A DNA stretch of 11,369 bases from Cellvibrionales bacterium UBA1963 (GTDB lineage Bacteria; Pseudomonadota; Gammaproteobacteria; Pseudomonadales; UBA7434), in assembly GCA_002336035.1 (NCBI GenBank), contig DDED01000177.1:57939-69307 (forward strand), written 5' to 3'. Below, in pieces: positions 1 to 6,736 of the stretch (position 1 is its first letter; each line of letters starts with the position of its first letter). The notes below the pieces were generated by a model, which searched no databases, was not told the DNA's origin, and saw only the letters and a program-made list of their open reading frames with translations. A program made the position numbers and the translations under genes.

Positions 1-1155
1 TAAGGTACCCGCCTGCTCTGCTGCTGAACCCGACATAACGCCTGGGTTATCAGCAAGAAATATAACGGGCAAATGAAATGCATTGCAAACGTCAATAAAA
101 TGGGACGCTTTTTCAGCAGCCTCGGCTGTAATGGCTCCAGCCTGAAAGTTAGGCTGGTTAGCTACAATCCCGACCGAATAGCCTCCTAATCGAGCCAAAG
201 AAGTAATCATTGAACGGCCATAGGCCGACTGTATTTCAATGCTATCGGCAGGTTCATCGACTAGTAGCGCAATCAGTTTACGCATGTCGTATGCTATACG
301 GTCATCACTAGGCACCAAGCTAAATATTTCGGGCAGACTTCTTTGCTGAGAAGAAACGGACTGCCTGTTTTTTACTACTTGATAAGCACTGCTTGGAAAG
401 AAACTCAGATAATGGCGGACCAGACTTATTCCTTCCGCAAGATCCTCTACTTTATTATGTGCAACACCACTAATCGATGTATGCATGGTCGCCCCACCAA
501 GGTCCTGCTTGGAAACTTTCTCACCTAAAGCCGCTTGCACTAAAGGAGGTCCAGCTGCAAACAAGCAAGCATCGGAGGTCATAATAATGAAATCTTTTAA
601 CATGCCTGTTATGGCGCCATGGCCTGCCGACGGCCCGACAATTAATGCCACCGTCGGAACTATCCCCGACAACCGTGCCAATATCTGCATGTCAGTGGGA
701 GCATAAGGGTGACGACTCAAAGCATTGGTAGTTCTCTCACCCGAACCCTCGAGTAAACTCACAAAAGGAAGTCGCTCTTGAAGCGCAAGATTCGCCAAAC
801 GTATTTTTTTTGCATTCGTTGCATGACCAATGGACCCACCCATGACGGTAAAATCTTCAACACCAATCACGACATTTTGGCCATCAATCGTAGCTAAACC
901 GCCGACTAAGGCGTCAGCTGGCGCGGTAGGTTCGCCATGATAGCTTAAGCTACCGGCTAAGGTGCCCAACTCCATGAAGCTGTTAACATCAACCAATGCC
1001 GTGACCATCTCTCTGGCATTTAATCGACCATCAGCCTCGCGTTTAGTCAATTTAGCCTCGCCTCCCATCGACTGACCATAAACTTTGCGGCGCTCAAATT
1101 CGAGCATTAATGGCTGCCAATCTTGCGAGATGGTATTGATATCTTGTTCTGCCAT
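1..1155 (-). CDS. Acyl-CoA carboxylase, carboxyltransferase (beta) subunit, C-terminus cut by window edge
   Basis: This is the biotin-dependent carboxyltransferase of an acyl-CoA carboxylase (PccB/MccB-like, COG4799). It would move CO2 from carboxybiotin to an acyl-CoA in the cytoplasm. Reading from ATG at 1155 gives 385 uninterrupted residues; family members are usually about 510-540, so the last quarter lies left of the window. Family signatures are visible. These are an early ARE-x-V-x-ALVD-x-x-SF-x-E segment, LLEGSGER near residue 140, GPSAGHGA near 168, DLGGATMH-x-x-x-SGVAH near 216, and DNPGVMSGSAAEQAG at the visible end. The last matches the second oxyanion region (DxPGF...G...E) of the C-terminal half. 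The start is the first in-frame start after the upstream stop; AGAGG lies 11 bases upstream, a long spacing. The gene follows rsmJ after 89 bases and may or may not share its transcript. The substrate (propionyl-, methylcrotonyl-, geranyl- or other acyl-CoA) cannot be decided here. The partner biotin carboxylase is not in the window. Confidence 0.93.
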   Translation of the reverse strand, partial: MAEQDINTISQDWQPLMLEFERRKVYGQSMGGEAKLTKREADGRLNAREMVTALVDVNSFMELGTLAGSLSYHGEPTAPADALVGGLATIDGQNVVIGVEDFTVMGGSIGHATNAKKIRLANLALQERLPFVSLLEGSGERTTNALSRHPYAPTDMQILARLSGIVPTVALIVGPSAGHGAITGMLKDFIIMTSDACLFAAGPPLVQAALGEKVSKQDLGGATMHTSISGVAHNKVEDLAEGISLVRHYLSFFPSSAYQVVKNRQSVSSQQRSLPEIFSLVPSDDRIAYDMRKLIALLVDEPADSIEIQSAYGRSMITSLARLGGYSVGIVANQPNFQAGAITAEAAEKASHFIDVCNAFHLPVIFLADNPGVMSGSAAEQAGTL

Positions 1156-1244
1156 GCCTGACCATGCCTCTTTTATTGGGTCAAAATTTGAATTGAATTA
1201 AACCACCATCATAGGCAATTATCGCCGAAATATAGATTACCGTC

Positions 1245-2072
1245 TTATAAGGGATAAATATCAAAGCGAGCAGATTTGCCCTCTATTGATGAACTCGGCT
1301 TCTGCCCTGCTAAGTACTCTGCTCCGGGCGCGCGCTTAACCACAATTTTATATTTAGCAGTCTTGATAGCAGTATCAAATAGAACCTGATCTTCAGCTTC
1401 ACTATTGTGTGACGCAACTTGCTGCAAAAAAGCCATGTTCTTTTTCACTGCAGCCGTTTTTTTAAGCCCTCGTTTTAACTCTTTTTCAGCAACGCTGTAC
1501 ATGGGATCAAGATAAATTACAGCAGGGCGCGGTCCCTGCCAATTCTGCATGACCGTCACGCTATCACCCTCATAAAAATTAATTCGACTTTCTATATCAG
1601 CTATCGCGTCTTCGCTGCAAGCAACACGCTGAATTGCTTGCTCTAGGAGAAACGCAAGCAATGGTATTTTTTCAACCATGGTGACTTGGCAACCAGCATT
1701 TGCTAGCAAAAAACCATCATAGCCAAAACCTGCCGTAGCGTCTAAAACTGACAAGCACGGATCAATTTTATTTCGGCCCTTAACGGCACGCACGACATTT
1801 TCCTTGTCGAAACTTTGACGACTTAAACGTGAATAAAAAGAAGGTAAGAAAAAGTCGATACCTACGGTTGTCTTTCGATCGTTGGTAAATACTCGCCACT
1901 GGTTATTTTGAGAAAGTAATTTAGGCAGAACCGTCACGGGTAAGTCTTTTTCATTGACTGCATAAAAATGTAACCGCTGGGCAAGTAATGAAATCATACC
2001 CGGCGAAAAGCCATTTTTTTTCTCGTCATTACCCAATAAAATGTAACCTCTGGGCTGTTGGTTTTCGCTCAT
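1245..2072 (-). CDS. rsmJ: 16S rRNA (guanine-1516-N2)-methyltransferase RsmJ
   Basis: This is a class I SAM-dependent methyltransferase of the RsmJ (YhiQ) family. In E. coli that enzyme makes m2G1516 in 16S rRNA of the small ribosomal subunit. The 275 residues are slightly longer than the roughly 250 of E. coli RsmJ. Motif I for SAM binding is LDATAGFGYDG at residues 110-120, followed by the acidic E134 ending the second strand (TMVEK). The catalytic-loop motif is YLDPMY at 187-192. The family's basic stretch follows it, then VVKRAPGAEYLAG near 244-256 and the terminal ARFDIYPL, which parallels the HRFDIY ending of E. coli RsmJ. The start is ATG at 2072 with AGGTG seven bases upstream, inside the end of the preceding pilZ gene, suggesting translational coupling. 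It lies 10 bases after pilZ and is probably the last gene of the dapA-bamC cluster. Confidence 0.93.
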   Translation of the reverse strand: MSENQQPRGYILLGNDEKKNGFSPGMISLLAQRLHFYAVNEKDLPVTVLPKLLSQNNQWRVFTNDRKTTVGIDFFLPSFYSRLSRQSFDKENVVRAVKGRNKIDPCLSVLDATAGFGYDGFLLANAGCQVTMVEKIPLLAFLLEQAIQRVACSEDAIADIESRINFYEGDSVTVMQNWQGPRPAVIYLDPMYSVAEKELKRGLKKTAAVKKNMAFLQQVASHNSEAEDQVLFDTAIKTAKYKIVVKRAPGAEYLAGQKPSSSIEGKSARFDIYPL

Positions 2073-2079
2073 TAATCAG

Positions 2080-2084
2080 CACCT
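2080..2084 (-). promoter_or_regulatory. Ribosome binding site of rsmJ overlapping the pilZ stop codon
   Basis: On the minus strand AGGTG lies seven bases before the rsmJ ATG and includes the last two bases of the PilZ-gene TAG stop. This fixes the rsmJ start and suggests that ribosomes finishing pilZ help initiate rsmJ. Confidence 0.6.
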
Positions 2085-2355
2085 AAATGAATTCAAGACC
2101 CATGCCTTGATCCGAGATATGAGCCACTCGCATGCGTACTGGCGTATTATTGAGTTGTCCAGTATGTCTTTTTATTATTACATCCACTTCGGTATTAATG
2201 GGCGGTAAAATATGACTGCCTCGCAAAGCAAAAAAACCACCTTGTGAACTGTCTTTCGCTTTAAGATGAATAACCCCCAAAGCTGGGTGACTGACCACTA
2301 ACTGCGCTTGACTAGCAAACCGAGAATGTTTTCGTTTATTGGATGCAATCGTCAT
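2083..2355 (-). CDS. Small PilZ-domain protein, likely c-di-GMP binding
   Basis: A 90-residue protein consisting almost entirely of one PilZ domain. The two c-di-GMP contact motifs are both present. RxxxR is R8-K-H-S-R12 near the N-terminus, and [D/N]xSxxG is D35-S-S-Q-G-G40. The remainder alternates hydrophobic and polar residues as a beta barrel would, and ends in MGLEF, a common PilZ close. There is no signal peptide, membrane segment or second domain, so it is a cytoplasmic stand-alone PilZ adaptor. Such proteins pass the c-di-GMP level to a partner, often in motility, pili or exopolysaccharide export; the partner here cannot be identified. The start is ATG at 2355 with AAAGAG about ten bases upstream. 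It sits 42 bases after the MBL hydrolase gene and 10 bases before rsmJ in what looks like one operon. Domain call is confident; ligand binding is inferred from the intact motifs. Confidence 0.85.
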   Translation of the reverse strand: MTIASNKRKHSRFASQAQLVVSHPALGVIHLKAKDSSQGGFFALRGSHILPPINTEVDVIIKRHTGQLNNTPVRMRVAHISDQGMGLEFI

Positions 2356-2397
2356 TGCTGAGTAACTCTTTTTAAATGGTAATCTTAGACAATATAA

Positions 2398-3174
2398 TTA
2401 AGCAATTTCTAGCCAGTCAAAACCGCTGTCTTGATCCGCCACGCGCATTCTGTCATGGTGTGGAAATATTTCTCTAATTGCTTCACAAGCCAATGACGCT
2501 TGATTATTTTTTTGACTAATATGCGCAACAACAAGCCATTGAATATTTTGATGCTGTAATTTAGACAGCAAATCGGCTGCTTGGCCGTTGCTTAAATGAC
2601 CCCAATCGCCTTTGACGCGTTGCTTCAGACTCATTGGATAAGGTCCATTTTGAAGCATTCGCTCATCATAATTACACTCCAAAATCATAGCATCACAATT
2701 TTGATAGGACTGAATAATATGCGGCGTGCAGCTACCCAGATCGGTCAATACGCCCAATTTTTTAGCTCCCCTATCAGGTGCTGGCTGTGTACTAATAACG
2801 AATTGACAAGGCTCCCTTGCATCATGGGGCACAGTTACAGGCTGAACAAATAAATCGCCAATGGCAACCGGCGTCAATTGATCGATGATGTTCATTTGTG
2901 GCAAATGATCTAAGCCGCTTTTTATGGCGGTACCGTGCGTCATATACAATGGCATTGACGATTGACGCGCAAGTGATTTAAGGCCTTTAATATGATCGCC
3001 ATGCTCGTGGGTGATAAACACGGCATCAATTGCATCTAATGACAAATCCAACCGTTCAAGACCCGTATTTAAGCTGCGTAAGGTAACCCCGCAATCAATT
3101 AATACTCGCGTTTCGTTAGACTCAACAATTAAAGCATTGCCACGACTACCGCTACCTAAAGATGAAAATCGCAT
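2398..3174 (-). CDS. MBL-fold metallo-hydrolase, YycJ/WalJ type
   Basis: A 258-residue metallo-beta-lactamase-fold hydrolase of the COG1235 (YycJ/PhnP-like) group, with no signal peptide, so cytoplasmic. The metal motif HxHxDH is H56-E-H-G-D-H61. Other likely ligands are H117 (VPHDA), D145 (LTDLG) and H218 (AHISQKNN); the last resembles the HLSxxNN motif of the YycJ family. The N-terminal FSSLGSGSRGN is also typical of the group. Family members are linked to nuclease or phosphodiesterase activity, but the substrate is not settled and none is claimed here. It lies 26 bases after bamC, a placement also known from the dapA-bamC neighbourhood of Pseudomonas. The start is ATG at 3174; no strong Shine-Dalgarno sequence is visible, so translation may depend on coupling with bamC. 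Confidence 0.9.
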   Translation of the reverse strand: MRFSSLGSGSRGNALIVESNETRVLIDCGVTLRSLNTGLERLDLSLDAIDAVFITHEHGDHIKGLKSLARQSSMPLYMTHGTAIKSGLDHLPQMNIIDQLTPVAIGDLFVQPVTVPHDAREPCQFVISTQPAPDRGAKKLGVLTDLGSCTPHIIQSYQNCDAMILECNYDERMLQNGPYPMSLKQRVKGDWGHLSNGQAADLLSKLQHQNIQWLVVAHISQKNNQASLACEAIREIFPHHDRMRVADQDSGFDWLEIA

Positions 3175-3200
3175 AATCTAATCAATCATTACCGTAATTA

Positions 3201-4379
3201 TCAAGACAGCTTTTTTTGAACGCGACGAAGGATTAAAGTCTGTTCCTTAGCGCTTAATAAAGTGCCTGTCTGACTCTGCACTTGAATAATTAAACTACTG
3301 CCGTTGTATCGCGCACTGAATTCCAAGACGCCAGGCGTGGTTGTGGTTGCTTCTTTAGATCGACTAAATAAGCGCGACAAGAGACCTCTTTTATTTTTTT
3401 CTTCAACATTACCGGTCGAACTCGTAAGATAATAACCCTTGCTACGATCAAGGTCACTAATTTCAAAAGCGGCTTTTTTCAATGCCAAACCTAACGAAGC
3501 CCAAGCTCGATCAAAAGAAAGCACTAAACTCAAATAAGGTTGATTGCTGTTGTCGTAGCGTAACTTGACCTTACTTGCCGAACCTATGCCTTGCGCCAGA
3601 AGAGAGTAAGAAGCTTGATTGGGTGAGTTGGCCAAATGTTCGGCCAGCAGATTAACCATATTGTCTTCACGTTTTTCATTCGTTGAAGTATCACCCCAAT
3701 AAATAGAATCAGCACGCCTCGTGTCATTAGTCGCCGTTTGTTGAGTGATTTCAATTTCAGTTGTTGACTTTTGCACCCCTGGTTTAAGAATAAATCGATA
3801 GCGCTCTTGCAGACGCTCAGCCTCTGATCGATACCCGCCGGCTCTTGTTGTTCGATGTGCTTGAAGGCCATCAAGCATGGATAAACCTGGCTCAACTTCA
3901 TCAGAAATATTATCAGACAACCAATCTGTTTCGATGACACCACCGTTACCATTAGAAGAAGCAATTGGAATTTGATTAGATGATAAAAAGTTAGCCACTA
4001 ATGGCCAAACTTGTCCTGAAGAAGCATTCACTAAAATCCATTGACGCTGGTCAAAACGTTGAACCTTAACACTGCCTTTTTGCTCAGCTGATTCTAACGA
4101 CTGAACCCTTGGCACTTCGTACTTATCTGAGGGCAATTGTGATGTGCTAATGTCTGGAATGGGATACTGATCATTAATGGCGGAAACCTTTATTCCTTCT
4201 GGCAAAATTAGGTCACTTTTTTCTTCCACTGTTAAATAGTCATATGTGCGCGAAGGGTAAAGACCCTCATCACCAAATAACCAACTGCAACCTGGCAATG
4301 CTATTAACACACAGCAAAGCATGAATAATTTTTTTACGTGAGCTGAGTATTTTATTTTTAAACGCATAAAAACCGTCAT
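3201..4379 (-). CDS. bamC: Outer membrane protein assembly factor BamC (lipoprotein)
   Basis: BamC (NlpB) is an accessory lipoprotein of the Bam complex, which folds beta-barrel proteins into the outer membrane. The N-terminus is a lipoprotein signal: basic start, hydrophobic stretch at about 18-29, and lipobox LPGC with the lipidated cysteine at 31. A conserved unstructured segment follows (YLTVEEKSDLILPEGI at 48-63, then YPIP at 72-75), resembling the BamD-binding N-terminal lasso of BamC. Two helix-grip regions follow, at about 105-250 (with ETDW at 150-153) and 265-390. At 392 residues it is longer than E. coli BamC (344). It starts 30 bases downstream of dapA, the same order as in E. coli. 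The ATG at 4379 is chosen over the in-frame ATG at 4367 because GGAAG lies seven bases before it. Sequence similarity to E. coli is low, as is normal for BamC, so synteny carries part of the call. Confidence 0.88.
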   Translation of the reverse strand: MTVFMRLKIKYSAHVKKLFMLCCVLIALPGCSWLFGDEGLYPSRTYDYLTVEEKSDLILPEGIKVSAINDQYPIPDISTSQLPSDKYEVPRVQSLESAEQKGSVKVQRFDQRQWILVNASSGQVWPLVANFLSSNQIPIASSNGNGGVIETDWLSDNISDEVEPGLSMLDGLQAHRTTRAGGYRSEAERLQERYRFILKPGVQKSTTEIEITQQTATNDTRRADSIYWGDTSTNEKREDNMVNLLAEHLANSPNQASYSLLAQGIGSASKVKLRYDNSNQPYLSLVLSFDRAWASLGLALKKAAFEISDLDRSKGYYLTSSTGNVEEKNKRGLLSRLFSRSKEATTTTPGVLEFSARYNGSSLIIQVQSQTGTLLSAKEQTLILRRVQKKLS

Positions 4380-4386
4380 TACAGAT

Positions 4387-4391
4387 CTTCC
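4387..4391 (-). promoter_or_regulatory. Ribosome binding site of bamC
   Basis: GGAAG on the minus strand lies seven bases before the ATG at 4379, supporting that start over the in-frame ATG four codons later. It lies in the short gap after the dapA stop. Confidence 0.55.
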
Positions 4392-4409
4392 AAGCTAAAG
4401 TTGAATGGG

Positions 4410-5318
4410 TTAACTACTGGAACGCGCAATAGAATCAACACCGGCCCATTTGAGCGCCGTCTCAATCCGCTGATGAAACTGCTCTTGAAGAGGCGTTAAT
4501 GGTAACCGTATGCCTTGGCCCATTAAGCCCATAAATGATAAAGCCCATTTCACAGGTATAGGATTAGCTTCGACAAATAGATCATTATTTAGAGGCATCA
4601 AAAGATCGTTTAATCGTCTTACCTCGGCCTGTTGTTTCTCAGTCGAGGCAGACATCGCTAAACGGCAAAGGTGGGACATCGCTTGCGGTGCAACATTCGC
4701 CGTTACCGACACATTGCCCATGCCTCCCATCAATAAAAATTCAATGGCGGTAGCATCATCACCAGAAAAAATCGCAATTTTATCGCCACAGCTATTGAGT
4801 AAATCTAAACCGCGAGACAGTTGCCCTGTTGCATCTTTAATACCAATGATATTGGGAATTTCGGCCAAACGAGCGGTAGTCTCTGGCAGCATGTCTACGG
4901 CGGTACGCCCCGGGACATTATACAAAATATTGGGCAGATCAACCGCATCAGCAATGGCCTTGTGATGTAAATACAAGCCCTCTTGACTGGGCTTGTTGTA
5001 ATAAGGGGTGACGGTCAACCCCGCATCAGCACCCAAACGTTTAGCGGCTTCAGTCAATTCAATTGCTTCAGTGGTTGAATTTGCACCAGTTCCAGCAATG
5101 ATGGGGATTCGGCTATCCGCCGTTTCGACGACAGCTTTAATCACCGCTTGGTGCTCATCGACAGTGAGCGTCGCTGATTCTCCGGTGGTACCGACAGCAA
5201 CTATTGCGTCAGTTTTAGCGGCAATGTGCCACTCAACCAAGCGCCGTAGTGCGGGAAAATCGATATTCCCCGTGTCCAACATGGGCGTCACTAACGCCAC
5301 AATACTGCCCGAAATCAC
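4410..5318 (-). CDS. dapA: 4-hydroxy-tetrahydrodipicolinate synthase DapA (GTG start)
   Basis: DapA condenses pyruvate with aspartate semialdehyde, the first committed step toward diaminopimelate and lysine, in the cytoplasm. Counting from the GTG at 5318, the known catalytic residues land exactly on E. coli positions: T44-T45 (GTTGES), Y107 (TPYYNKP), Y133 and R138 (YNVPGRT), and the Schiff-base lysine K161 (GIKDATG). This supports the GTG start, giving MISGSIVALVTPM as the N-terminus. The open frame extends to a TTG at 5375, but that would add 19 unrelated residues and lies at about the predicted transcription start. The protein is 302 residues; the extra ten compared with E. coli (292) are at the C-terminus. 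A TTG at 5321 is a minor alternative, with GAGG about eight bases upstream of it. It is the first gene of the dapA-bamC-MBL-pilZ-rsmJ cluster. No lysine riboswitch fits in the short leader. Confidence 0.96.
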   Translation of the reverse strand: MISGSIVALVTPMLDTGNIDFPALRRLVEWHIAAKTDAIVAVGTTGESATLTVDEHQAVIKAVVETADSRIPIIAGTGANSTTEAIELTEAAKRLGADAGLTVTPYYNKPSQEGLYLHHKAIADAVDLPNILYNVPGRTAVDMLPETTARLAEIPNIIGIKDATGQLSRGLDLLNSCGDKIAIFSGDDATAIEFLLMGGMGNVSVTANVAPQAMSHLCRLAMSASTEKQQAEVRRLNDLLMPLNNDLFVEANPIPVKWALSFMGLMGQGIRLPLTPLQEQFHQRIETALKWAGVDSIARSSS

Positions 5319-5380
5319 CAACCCACTGCCCTCGCATATCACTTTTTCACTGAGACGATTAAAATCAGCCTGCAAAAAAA

Positions 5381-5409
5381 ATGATATGTTACTGAGGCAA
5401 TCCTTTCAA
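5381..5409 (-). promoter_or_regulatory. Sigma70-like promoter of dapA
   Basis: On the minus strand, TTGAAA (5404-5409) and TATCAT (5381-5386) are separated by exactly 17 bases; each hexamer matches consensus at five of six positions. Transcription would begin near 5374, leaving a leader of about 55 bases before the GTG start of dapA. It probably drives the downstream minus-strand cluster, since no comparable promoter was seen between those genes. Confidence 0.7.
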
Positions 5410-5544
5410 CACAAGGCATAGAAGCCCATAATAGGACTTTATTGTGCATTAGCATGCTGTTTGGGCGGGTTCTTTCACTGACGGCCAATAAAGCCCAATA
5501 CTGATCAAATAGACCACCAACGAATACCCTCAGGAAAAGACACT

Positions 5545-6090
5545 ATGAGAGACACGATTCATCCGCGCCCGAATATCACGGTGCTCGCCAATTGGCTTAT
5601 CAGTTTGGCTGTCACCTTTTTTTTCTTTCTGCCATTATACGCAGGTTCTACCGATGAAAACTCCTGGCTGACGATGGAATTCAGCGAATCTGACGACAAG
5701 TATCTGACACTCAGTCGCGAGCGAATCAACCAACTGACTCAAACACTATTTGGCGCTCGGTTTCATGGTGAGCGTGCCCATGACATAGCTTTATTGCAAC
5801 GGCTTTTGGATGAAAAACGAATCGCTGCAGACAATCGACAATTACTGCAATCTATGGGTGTTATTTTAGCCGACTTAATGATGTTCGAGTTTAATCTTAA
5901 ATGGGTGATCTATCTTGATCATTATGGTCGCTCGCGCGCATTGCAAATCAAACACAGCGAATATTTTTTATTTCCAATCACAATAATTTCAAGACGAGCT
6001 GAAACCGGTCTCGCAGTAGATATCGACGCACTTTATGACACAATGTCAGGGCGAGTGAATGACTATTATCAAAGGCAGCGCTATGACTAG
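5545..6090 (+). CDS. Exported DUF3806-domain protein of unknown function
   Basis: A 181-residue protein. After a positively charged start it has a strongly hydrophobic stretch at about 14-33 (ILAVTF-type residues with a run of Phe) followed by LYAGSTDE, so it is probably a Sec signal peptide cleaved near residue 33-35. The mature part contains a DUF3806-like domain at roughly 85-170. Signs are DNRQLLQSMGVILAD at 96-110, LKWVIYLDHYGR at 118-129, then FPITIISRR at 143-151 and DIDALYD at 159-165. No catalytic residues are known for this family and no function is claimed. The start is ATG at 5545 with AGGA nine bases upstream. The gene diverges from dapA across 226 bases and converges on the KorA-like gene, sharing a CTAG stop overlap. 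The domain assignment is from memory of the family pattern; an alternative is that it is a membrane-anchored rather than secreted protein. Confidence 0.78.
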   Translation: MRDTIHPRPNITVLANWLISLAVTFFFFLPLYAGSTDENSWLTMEFSESDDKYLTLSRERINQLTQTLFGARFHGERAHDIALLQRLLDEKRIAADNRQLLQSMGVILADLMMFEFNLKWVIYLDHYGRSRALQIKHSEYFLFPITIISRRAETGLAVDIDALYDTMSGRVNDYYQRQRYD

Positions 6091-6473
6091 CTAGCTTCTT
6101 CCAACGCCAAGGCGGGGTTTAAAAACGCTTGTGGTGTTAGTTTTTTTGATTTTAACTTACGCTTCTCTTGCTGCAAGTTGTAAAGAGACTCAGCAATTTT
6201 CGCCTCCTCTAGGGCATTGACCAACAAAGCCGTTTTTTTGTCGAGCAAGTGATGACAACTGATAAGCCCTAGTTTTATTGATTGCTTATCAAAATTCACC
6301 AGCACTCTAGACGTCACTTTTGACAGCCGTGAGGGACTGACGCCCTGTTTTTTTAGTTGCGCTGGTGTTAGACCTTCAACAAAAAACTGACGAGCAATAT
6401 TTCGGTTAGCAAATGACATTGTTAAGTCAATCATAGAGACATCGAACTGTGTTTCACTCATTAATAATTTCAT
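6087..6473 (-). CDS. KorA/TrfB-like small DNA-binding regulator
   Basis: A small basic protein resembling the plasmid transcriptional repressor KorA (TrfB family). Starting at ATG 6473 gives 128 residues beginning MKLLMSETQF, which parallels MKKRLTESQF of IncP KorA. The similarity continues through IARQFFVEGLTPAQLKKQG and GVSPSRLSKVTSRV, aligned with KorA's IARGVLVDG and helix-turn-helix GLTRGAVSQAVHRV, and then through a dimerisation-like LLDKKTALLVNALEEAK. A lysine-rich tail of about 30 residues follows. The frame stays open upstream with further ATGs at 6488 and 6536; none of the three has a strong Shine-Dalgarno sequence, so the start is chosen from the KorA alignment and could be 6536 (149 residues). 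It is likely a DNA-binding regulator; targets are unknown. No plasmid replication or partition genes are seen nearby. The stop overlaps that of the convergent DUF3806 gene. Confidence 0.75.
   Translation of the reverse strand: MKLLMSETQFDVSMIDLTMSFANRNIARQFFVEGLTPAQLKKQGVSPSRLSKVTSRVLVNFDKQSIKLGLISCHHLLDKKTALLVNALEEAKIAESLYNLQQEKRKLKSKKLTPQAFLNPALALEEAS
6121..6147 (+). terminator. Weak candidate terminator for the DUF3806 gene
   Basis: On the plus strand, AACGC (6124-6128) can pair with GTGTT (6134-6138), including one G-U pair, and is followed by AG and seven T. It would end transcription about 50 bases after the DUF3806 stop, inside the 3' end of the convergent gene. The stem is only five pairs, so this is a weak call. 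Confidence 0.25.
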
Positions 6474-6592
6474 CTGATTATCTTTCATAAAATGTTGCGC
6501 TTGAAGAATCCTGTGAATCGACCTATCTCCATACAACCTGCGTTCATTATGCCTGTCTCAAATAAAAAAACTAACGCTAAATAAAAATGTTA

Positions 6593-6621
6593 AATTTAAA
6601 AAAAAATGAATACACTGGCAA
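6593..6621 (-). promoter_or_regulatory. Possible promoter of the korA-like gene
   Basis: On the minus strand TTGCCA (6616-6621) and TAAATT (6593-6598) are 17 bases apart, matching consensus at five and four of six positions. Position and orientation suit the korA-like gene. The region is so A+T-rich that chance matches are likely. The -35 overlaps the first bases of the 6620-6634 motif. Confidence 0.3.
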
Positions 6622-6634
6622 GTTAACGGTAAAA
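6620..6634. repeat. Copy 1 of a 15-base shared motif (possible operator)
   Basis: AAGTTAACGGTAAAA here differs by one base from AAGTTAACGCTAAAA at 7584-7598. It contains the palindrome GTTAAC and lies at the edge of the candidate promoter of the korA-like gene. Confidence 0.4.
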
Positions 6635-6736
6635 CACGCTAGCATAAAGAAAAAGATCAACGAAAAATAAAGAGAAAAGCTGTATTTCAGTCATTTATTT
6701 CTAGACAATTTTTTTCAATTTACAATAATAAATACT

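Noticed and set aside
343..706. Small plus-strand frames opposite the acyl-CoA carboxylase gene
   Set aside because: The minus strand encodes an uninterrupted, clearly conserved carboxyltransferase here; these are shadows.
3584..3964. Minus-strand 126-residue frame inside bamC
   Set aside because: It overlaps bamC in another frame; bamC has a ribosome binding site, lipobox and synteny, while this frame has none of these.
5319..5380. Lysine riboswitch in the dapA leader
   Set aside because: The predicted leader is about 55 bases, too short for a lysine riboswitch, and shows no matching structure.
4510..5421. Two long plus-strand open frames (4510-4965 and 5008-5421) opposite dapA
   Set aside because: They are antisense shadows of a gene with complete catalytic residues, show no recognisable domain, and have low-complexity Ala/Ser/Val composition from reversed codons.
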